DNA of 6,402 nucleotides from the NCBI GenBank assembly GCA_013002625.1, contig JABDJE010000124.1, forward strand, positions 1 through 6,402, read 5' to 3'. Positions 1 to 3,789 of the stretch are shown here, piece by piece. A program made the translations under genes and the position numbers. Each line of letters starts with the position of its first letter. The stretch's first letter is position 1. This DNA comes from Saprospiraceae bacterium (GTDB taxonomy: Bacteria; Bacteroidota; Bacteroidia; Chitinophagales; Saprospiraceae). The notes under the pieces are model-generated. The model had not been told where the DNA came from, searched no databases, and saw only the letters and a program-made list of their open reading frames with translations.

Positions 1-690
1 GAAACCCAAGGGGTAAATAAATACTTTAAGAAACCTGTGTTGTTTCATATTCTAAAAGATATAAATCTTCATGTGAAGCAAGGCGAGTTTGTTTCGATCA
101 TGGGAAAGTCCGGATGTGGCAAATCTACATTATTGTACATCCTCTCAACGATGGATACCGATTATGAAGGCGCTTTGTATTTAAATGGAGATAAAGTCAC
201 AGGCAAATCAAAAAATGAGTTATCCTTTATACGAAATAAGGAAATCGGATTCATATTCCAGTTTCATTATTTATTGCCGGAATTCTCTGTTATTGATAAT
301 ATAATGATGCCTGCACTCAAACTAGGCGCCAAAGAAAAAAATGCGATTATTAAAGATGCTAAGCACAAATTAGAGATTTTGGGTATAGCGCATTTGGAAC
401 AAAAAAAAGCATCCATGATTTCTGGAGGTGAGAAACAACGTGTAGCCATAGCAAGAGCTTTAATCAACGACCCTTCTATTATCATGGGTGATGAGCCAAC
501 TGGCAACCTCGATTCTAAAAATTCACAGAATGTTTTTAATATTTTAAGGAACCTATCTGACGAACAAAACCTTTCATTATTAGTGGTCACCCATGACAGT
601 GATTTTGCCCAGCAGACCGACAGAGTGATTTTGATGGAAGATGGGAAAATAATGGAATCTGACTATGATTTGGAGTCAGGTAAACTTTAA
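1..690 (+). CDS. ABC transporter ATP-binding protein, LolD/MacB type (5' partial)
   Basis: ATPase subunit of an ABC complex of the LolD/MacB/FtsE class. These normally pair with FtsX-like permeases and drive lipoprotein release or export from the inner membrane; no permease is in view and it may lie upstream. Visible motifs are Walker A GKSGCGKST (codons 103-129), a Q-loop glutamine in FIFQFHYLLPEF (codon 259-261), signature SGGEKQR (from 421), Walker B IIMGDE (Asp-Glu codons 490-495), D-loop NLD, and the H-loop His in VTHD (592-594). The RNKEIGFIFQFHYLLPEF stretch is strongly LolD-like. The first possible in-window start is GTG at 37, but the frame is open to base 1 and reads ETQGVNKYFKKPV, the usual beta-strand before the Walker A core. 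The true start is therefore probably a few codons left of the window. Every catalytic motif is intact. The next gene starts 21 bp downstream on the same strand. The family call is sure; the exact substrate is unknown. Confidence 0.95.
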   Translation, partial: ETQGVNKYFKKPVLFHILKDINLHVKQGEFVSIMGKSGCGKSTLLYILSTMDTDYEGALYLNGDKVTGKSKNELSFIRNKEIGFIFQFHYLLPEFSVIDNIMMPALKLGAKEKNAIIKDAKHKLEILGIAHLEQKKASMISGGEKQRVAIARALINDPSIIMGDEPTGNLDSKNSQNVFNILRNLSDEQNLSLLVVTHDSDFAQQTDRVILMEDGKIMESDYDLESGKL

Positions 691-711
691 ATAATTTTTA
701 AATTAAGAACA

Positions 712-1002
712 ATGCAAAGACATAAATTAGAATTAGAGAATATAAAATGTAACGGTTGTGCCAATTCAATAAAAACCAAATTGATCAATCAATTTGGCGC
801 CGAGAAAGTAGAAGTGGACAATGAGGCCGGTACCTTGAGTTTCGATTACGATGCCGATATTAAAATGATTGAACAATCATTAGCAAAAATGGGCTATCCA
901 AAAAAAGGAGAAGGCAATGCCTTGAATAAAGCAAGCTCCTATGTGAGCTGTATGATAGGGCGGGTTAAAAAGGATGTTGAGGAAGCTGCTGTTAACCAAT
1001 AG
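712..1002 (+). CDS. Heavy-metal-associated (HMA) domain protein, CopZ/Atx1-like with C-terminal extension
   Basis: Small cytosolic metal-binding protein of 96 residues. Residues 1-68 fit the ferredoxin-like HMA fold: a first strand (HKLELENIKC), then the metal loop with Cys13 and Cys16 (CNGC in place of the common MxCxxC), and a final GYP turn at about 62-64. Family members bind Cu(I), Zn(II) or similar soft metals and pass them to P-type ATPases or sensors. The residue before the first Cys-pair segment is Lys (IKCNGC) rather than the Met-x pattern of typical copper chaperones, so the metal is not assured. Classical chaperones end near residue 68-70. This one continues for about 28 residues (NALNKASSYVSCMIGRVKK...) and carries a third Cys at 80; I remember similar tails in Bacteroidota HMA proteins. 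It lies 21 bp after the ABC ATPase gene and is probably cotranscribed with it. It ends 13 bp from the stop of the convergent gene. No Shine-Dalgarno is visible. Confidence 0.88.
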   Translation: MQRHKLELENIKCNGCANSIKTKLINQFGAEKVEVDNEAGTLSFDYDADIKMIEQSLAKMGYPKKGEGNALNKASSYVSCMIGRVKKDVEEAAVNQ

Positions 1003-1015
1003 ACCTTCGTCAATT

Positions 1016-1393
1016 CTATTCTTTAATATGCTTTGAAGCAAAATGCCTTAAGGCTGATTTAAAACTTTCGAATTCTGATTCAAAATTGATCATGCGATCT
1101 CTGACCTCCTGGTGATCCCATAATTGATCATTCTCAGCGTCGTCCTTTGCTTTTGCCAATTGATGTTCATGCAATGCAATCTGATAGCGCATGTTGTCAA
1201 GTTTCTCAAGTTTTCTCAAGAGTATTCTTCGATATTCATGTACTAAATCAATGATCGAAAAAATATCAGGGTGCGCTTGAATGACTTTGGATAAAGTACT
1301 TTGAAATATCTTGATTTCATCTTGATAGAAGTTTATTTTACTCATCCAATCACGGTGTTCGTTGTGGTGATAAATCATCGTTGTGTCTTGCAT
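1016..1393 (-). CDS. Hypothetical helical (coiled-coil-like) protein
   Basis: A 125-residue soluble protein I do not recognise as a named family. It has no signal peptide or membrane segment. It is rich in Glu, Lys, His, Gln and Leu, with long stretches lacking Pro and Gly (about residues 17-40, 46-88 and 95-122), which suggests a helical bundle or coiled coil. Several heptad-like hydrophobic positions occur in IIDLVHEYRRILLRKLEKLDNMRYQI. Similar short helical proteins of unknown role are common in Bacteroidota. The ATG at 1393 is the longest start; a second ATG five codons later (MIYHHNEH) is equally possible, and neither has a clear ribosome site. The gene points left and is convergent with the HMA gene. 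A terminator-like hairpin lies only 25 nt upstream of the ATG, so expression may depend on read-through or attenuation. Coding status is supported by length and sensible composition; function is unknown. Confidence 0.8.
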   Translation of the reverse strand: MQDTTMIYHHNEHRDWMSKINFYQDEIKIFQSTLSKVIQAHPDIFSIIDLVHEYRRILLRKLEKLDNMRYQIALHEHQLAKAKDDAENDQLWDHQEVRDRMINFESEFESFKSALRHFASKHIKE

Positions 1394-1418
1394 AATTGAG
1401 TATTATAATTTCAATAAA

Positions 1419-1441
1419 AAAGGGAGGTCATCCCTCCCTTT
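1419..1441 (-). terminator. Rho-independent terminator or leader attenuator
   Basis: Perfect 9-bp inverted repeat, AAAGGGAGG (1419-1427) and CCTCCCTTT (1433-1441), with a 5-nt loop. Read on the - strand it is followed by TTTTTTATT, so it is oriented to stop leftward transcription. It lies 152 nt downstream of the beta-barrel gene stop, so it can end the CBS-CBS-barrel operon. It also sits 25 nt upstream of the 125-residue gene's ATG, leaving little room for a promoter between the two. On the + strand the T-run is only TTT, so rightward termination is unlikely. Confidence 0.75.
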
Positions 1442-1461
1442 AGCTTACTTGTTACTAAGAC

Positions 1462-1484
1462 TTATGAAATATTGAATTTCATAA
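1462..1484 (-). repeat. Perfect 9-5-9 inverted repeat in the leader, coextensive with a six-codon frame
   Basis: TTATGAAAT (1462-1470) and ATTTCATAA (1476-1484) are perfectly complementary around a 5-nt spacer. On the - strand the same bases contain a minimal reading frame from ATG at 1482 to TAA ending at 1462, encoding MKFNIS. It is preceded by two AAGGACA copies (plus-strand TGTCCTT at 1487-1493 and 1499-1505), the nearer resembling a ribosome site 7 nt from the ATG. It could be an RNA hairpin, a DNA operator or a chance AT-rich palindrome. Whether the short frame is translated is unknown. Confidence 0.45.
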
Positions 1485-1593
1485 TCTGTCCTTGTAAGTG
1501 TCCTTAAAATTGCATTATAAAGATAATGATGCATCACTTTGATCCGACTGACTTCGATCATAGAAGGGTATGATTTCAGTCACCAATCGTAAC

Positions 1594-2229
1594 CTACAAC
1601 GTTATCCCCAACTGTAAATTCAATTTGGGCTTGACCCCATAATATTCAAGATCAAATACATCATAGTAATAATTGTATGTTGAAAATGCATCTTCAAATT
1701 CATCATCAATCTCTGTGTAGCGCACTGCTCCACCAACCGTAAAATCAATGACTATACGTTTGGCTACATTGAGTTGAAGACCTACAAAAACACCTGTTTC
1801 GCCTCCTACCACAGTTTTATTATACGAATCAACGACCTGGGTCATTGTAACAGGATCCCAGTCTCCCCATTCGGTTCTATCTTCATCGTAAGTTAAACCA
1901 TTGGCATATAATCCAGCGTACAAGTCAATGTTGCTAAATATCCATGTCGAATGTTCTATACTGTTTAGTCTTTTCAGATATACTCTATACTGAAGTTCTA
2001 ATTGTATGCCTTTAAACTCTTCAAAATTGTTTCTTTTCAACATGATTGTTGGAGAAATTGTGAAGGATTTGTTGTTTCCAAAAAATCGCTCATAACTGAA
2101 TTCAAAATGAGAGTTTCCAAATTGTATAGGGCTCACTTTTAGTCGGCTGTTATAAATTGCATTTTCTGTATCCTGGCCATAACCGTTAACTGAAAGGGCA
2201 AGGAATATAAGTATGATTAAGTTTCTCAT
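1594..2229 (-). CDS. Secreted beta-barrel-like outer-membrane protein, unknown function
   Basis: A 211-residue protein with a clear signal peptide: MRN, a hydrophobic core LIILIFLALSV, and probable cleavage around GYGQ-D near residue 19. There is no lipobox cysteine. The mature part has many short alternating polar/hydrophobic strands (about 30-39, 42-50, 56-65, 74-86, 98-108, 141-156, 158-171, 201-210), with acidic, aromatic loops such as EDRTEWGDWD and STYNYYYD. This fits a small, perhaps eight-stranded, outer-membrane barrel, though the C-terminal residue is Leu rather than the typical aromatic. No named family is recognised. It is the third gene of a leftward operon: its ATG lies 9 bp after the stop of the second CBS gene. 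This links an envelope protein to cytosolic adenylate sensors. A terminator-like hairpin follows at 1419-1441. The localisation call is fairly good; the role is unknown. Confidence 0.8.
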   Translation of the reverse strand: MRNLIILIFLALSVNGYGQDTENAIYNSRLKVSPIQFGNSHFEFSYERFFGNNKSFTISPTIMLKRNNFEEFKGIQLELQYRVYLKRLNSIEHSTWIFSNIDLYAGLYANGLTYDEDRTEWGDWDPVTMTQVVDSYNKTVVGGETGVFVGLQLNVAKRIVIDFTVGGAVRYTEIDDEFEDAFSTYNYYYDVFDLEYYGVKPKLNLQLGITL

Positions 2230-2238
2230 TAAATTAAT

Positions 2239-2658
2239 TTATTTAGGCTTATAGACGCTTCTCACAAGGTCAAGTGTTGAAATAATTCCACAAATTTTGC
2301 CAGAATCATCGAGAACAGGTAATACATTATGATTTGTTTCAAGCATTGCAGCTGCCGCGACTTCTAAGGTGTCGTTGATATTAACGCAATCAGGTGAAGG
2401 TGTCATGCATTCCCATACTTTCATTCCTTTAAGGAGTTTTTCGTTATAGCTTCGGCCACCGGTTGAATAAGTGATTGATTTTAATCGGGCCAGTATATCT
2501 GTTTTTGAAATAATACCACATATAGTATTTGCATCCTCAACCATCAAATGCGAAAAGGCATTTTGCTCCATTTTAGAAATAGCAAGATCAATGGTGTCAT
2601 CGACGTAAACTACACCCACATTTTTGTTCATCGAATCCTTTACCAATTGCACTTCCAT
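2239..2658 (-). CDS. CBS-domain-pair protein (second of two)
   Basis: A 139-residue stand-alone Bateman module: CBS1 at about residues 5-60 (VKDSMNKNVGVVYVDDTIDLA... to ISKTD) and CBS2 at about 80-137 (VWECMTPSPDCVNINDTLEVA... to ISTLD). Both domains end in the (S/T)xxD motif that contacts nucleotide ribose in the family (Ser51-Asp54 and Ser127-Asp130). Binding of AMP, ATP or related adenylates is therefore plausible, but no ligand is shown. There is no catalytic, membrane or DNA-binding domain, so it probably acts by binding a partner. An inter-domain insert (residues 61-79, STGGRSYNEK) is polar and probably flexible. It starts 10 bp after the stop of the upstream CBS gene and ends 9 bp before the barrel gene, so one transcript is very likely. 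The start ATG is preceded by AATTGATTAAAA without a Shine-Dalgarno, typical of Bacteroidota. Confidence 0.93.
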   Translation of the reverse strand: MEVQLVKDSMNKNVGVVYVDDTIDLAISKMEQNAFSHLMVEDANTICGIISKTDILARLKSITYSTGGRSYNEKLLKGMKVWECMTPSPDCVNINDTLEVAAAAMLETNHNVLPVLDDSGKICGIISTLDLVRSVYKPK

Positions 2659-2668
2659 TTTTAATCAA

Positions 2669-3118
2669 TTATTGCTTTGACATCAATGCTGGTTCCACAA
2701 GAGACTTTATTATATCGTACGGCGTAACAATACCCACGCATTCATCATCCTTGCAAATCAATATTGAGTGAATTTTATTTTTTAAAAATATATCCACAGC
2801 ATCAGAAATTGAATCGTCAACTGTCAGACATACAAGATCATCTACCATAATTTCAGAAGCCAATAATGAGCCAAAGAACTTCTGGTTTTGTTCGTTGGCA
2901 TCTGGCAATTCTAAATGAGTGAAGTGATGCTGGAGTTGATGAAAATCAGATTTACTGATCATACCCAGCGGTCGGTTATCCTCATCAAGAACCGGGATAT
3001 GGTGAAAATTATAGTCATTAAATATTGCAGCAACCTCAGTCATGATGATGTCTTTACCTACAGTCATCAAATTTTCGGTCATGATTGATTTTATTGGTCT
3101 GTCAAGTATTATGTTCAT
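2669..3118 (-). CDS. CBS-domain-pair protein (first of two, operon leader)
   Basis: A 149-residue Bateman module: CBS1 at about residues 8-66 (IKSIMTENLMTVGKD ... HHIPVLDEDNRPLGMISKSD) and CBS2 at about 86-143 (ASEIMVDDLVCLTVDDSISDA ... VGIVTPYD). The (S/T)xxD ribose-contact motifs are Ser55-Asp58 and Thr132-Asp135, so adenylate binding is plausible in both domains. The linker (67-85) is His/Glu/Gln-rich. It has no fused effector. It is related to, but clearly diverged from, the next gene, so the pair could form hetero-oligomers or sense different ligands. It is first in the leftward operon. The ATG at 3118 is the natural start, as CBS1 begins immediately after it. Upstream is a divergent regulatory region with inverted repeats at 3138-3150 and 3158-3179 and an FNR-type box further away. 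In Bacteroidota such genes often sit with Usp genes, as here. Confidence 0.93.
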   Translation of the reverse strand: MNIILDRPIKSIMTENLMTVGKDIIMTEVAAIFNDYNFHHIPVLDEDNRPLGMISKSDFHQLQHHFTHLELPDANEQNQKFFGSLLASEIMVDDLVCLTVDDSISDAVDIFLKNKIHSILICKDDECVGIVTPYDIIKSLVEPALMSKQ

Positions 3119-3137
3119 TTCAGCTTATATTTATTGG

Positions 3138-3150
3138 AAGGTAATACCTT
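3138..3150. repeat. Small palindrome in the CBS-operon leader
   Basis: AAGGTA-A-TACCTT is a perfect 13-bp odd palindrome 20-32 bp upstream of the CBS-operon ATG. The one-base centre is too tight for an RNA hairpin, so if functional it would be a protein-binding site. Nothing identifies a regulator. Confidence 0.3.
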
Positions 3151-3157
3151 TCGTTAT

Positions 3158-3179
3158 ATGTTGAAAGTTATATCAACAT
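3158..3179. promoter_or_regulatory. Inverted repeat ATGTTGA-N8-TCAACAT, candidate operator of the CBS operon
   Basis: Perfect 7-bp arms separated by AAGTTATA, about 40-61 bp upstream of the first CBS gene. The right arm includes TATCAAC (3171-3177), which recurs at 3241-3247 and inverted at 3254-3260. The half-site spacing (TTGA-N8-TCAA) is 2 bp wider than an FNR/CRP box (TTGA-N6-TCAA), so it is not a standard site. On the - strand, TAACTTTC inside it resembles the Bacteroidota -7 element TAnnTTTG (last base off), but no -33 element is visible, so any overlap with a promoter is tentative. Confidence 0.4.
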
Positions 3180-3240
3180 TTCTCATCATAGAATTTACGA
3201 TATAAAGGTCATTGTCCTGAGATAATATTGACATGACTGG

Positions 3241-3260
3241 TATCAACAGGACCGTTGATA
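3241..3260. repeat. Inverted repeat TATCAAC-N6-GTTGATA overlapping the FNR-type box
   Basis: Perfect 7-bp arms (3241-3247 and 3254-3260) around AGGACC. The right arm shares TTGATA with the FNR-type box at 3255-3268, so two dyads compete for or share one half-site. It may be a second regulator site or a tandem half-site array. Confidence 0.4.
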
Positions 3261-3268
3261 TGAATCAA
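3255..3268. promoter_or_regulatory. FNR/CRP-family binding site (perfect TTGAT-N4-ATCAA)
   Basis: TTGATATGAATCAA matches the classical FNR consensus TTGAT-N4-ATCAA at all ten specified bases. Its centre is 53 bp upstream of the start codon at 3315. If it worked as a class II activator site centred at -41.5, transcription would start near 3303. That places the -10 region in the AT-rich stretch around 3290-3298 and gives a short leader. It could also act on the divergent CBS operon, from about 140 bp upstream. The match is seen; binding by an FNR-type regulator in this organism is inferred. Confidence 0.6.
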
Positions 3269-3314
3269 AGGAAATGAATCTGATTTATCTCAATTTTAAA
3301 CAAACAATGGATCG

Positions 3315-3728
3315 ATGAAAAACATCATGATTATCAGTGAGCACGATACTTTAGAGAGAAGGCTCAATCACTTTGTAGATAATTTGTTTACTATGGAGAA
3401 GAAGAATGTTTTCCTGTGTAATATTAATTTGATCGATTGTTCTGTCATTCAATATCACATTCCTGTCATGAGCGCCAGAAGTGAAGCCCTTGAAGCAAAA
3501 TTAGGCACAATTGGGATCGAAGTATATCGCCACACTTCAACTTTTAAAGAAGTTTTTTCAGCGGAATCCTGTGATCAAATCAATGAATACATTCGAACAA
3601 AAGACATTCATTGTGTCTTAATACCTGTATTCGTGAATGATCAAGAACACTGGCAATATTATCAACTCATTTCAAAAGAAATCAAAAAGCAGCATCAAAT
3701 TGAAATTATCGGATTGATCATTGAATAA
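3315..3728 (+). CDS. Hypothetical cytosolic protein, possibly a divergent Usp-like fold
   Basis: A 137-residue protein with no signal peptide or membrane helix; I do not recognise a named family. It opens with a short hydrophobic strand (MKNIMIIS) followed by an amphipathic helix. Later strands are NVFLCNIN, GIEVYRHT, CVLIPVFV and IEIIGLIIE. This alternating strand/helix order resembles a universal stress protein (HUP) fold. The family's G-x2-G-x9-G(S/T) nucleotide loop is absent, however, and the opening lacks the usual PTDFS-type segment. The weak Usp resemblance is supported mainly by context: an FNR-type box upstream, divergent CBS genes, a cotransporter 55 bp downstream and a true Usp gene beyond it. 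Five cysteines are spread through the chain without a CxxC. The ATG at 3315 follows AATGGATCG with no Shine-Dalgarno; an ATG at 3307 is out of frame. Coding status is confident, function is not. Confidence 0.8.
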   Translation: MKNIMIISEHDTLERRLNHFVDNLFTMEKKNVFLCNINLIDCSVIQYHIPVMSARSEALEAKLGTIGIEVYRHTSTFKEVFSAESCDQINEYIRTKDIHCVLIPVFVNDQEHWQYYQLISKEIKKQHQIEIIGLIIE

Positions 3729-3735
3729 TTATATA

Positions 3736-3789
3736 TTCCATTTCTCGAAACTCAATTGAATATCTTAGATTCGGATTATAGAAATGGAA
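3736..3789 (+). promoter_or_regulatory. Long-range inverted repeat covering the cotransporter start codon
   Basis: TTCCATTTCT (3736-3745) is the exact reverse complement of AGAAATGGAA (3780-3789), which contains the start ATG at 3784-3786. In RNA this would be a 10-bp stem closing a 34-nt loop that holds the bulk of the intergenic leader, including the palindrome TCAATTGA (3752-3759). Such pairing could hide the start codon and control translation of the cotransporter separately from the upstream gene. Structure and function are inferred; the complementarity is read directly. Confidence 0.45.

Noticed and set aside
267..590. Reading frame of 107 codons on the - strand within the ABC ATPase gene
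   Set aside because: Lies wholly antisense to a gene with all its motifs; the predicted protein has no recognisable features.
1514..1519. - strand TATAAT as a promoter for the 125-residue gene
   Set aside because: No -35 or Bacteroidota -33 partner at proper spacing; mentioned only as part of the leader hypothesis, not annotated as a promoter.
1527..1536. Palindrome TGATGCATCA, and TGATC/GATCA arms nearby (1540-1560), as regulator sites
   Set aside because: Short, AT-rich and not matching FNR spacing; expected by chance at this size.
3226..3231. TTGACA on the + strand as a -35 element
   Set aside because: No -10-like hexamer 16-18 bp downstream, and the phylum uses a different promoter consensus.
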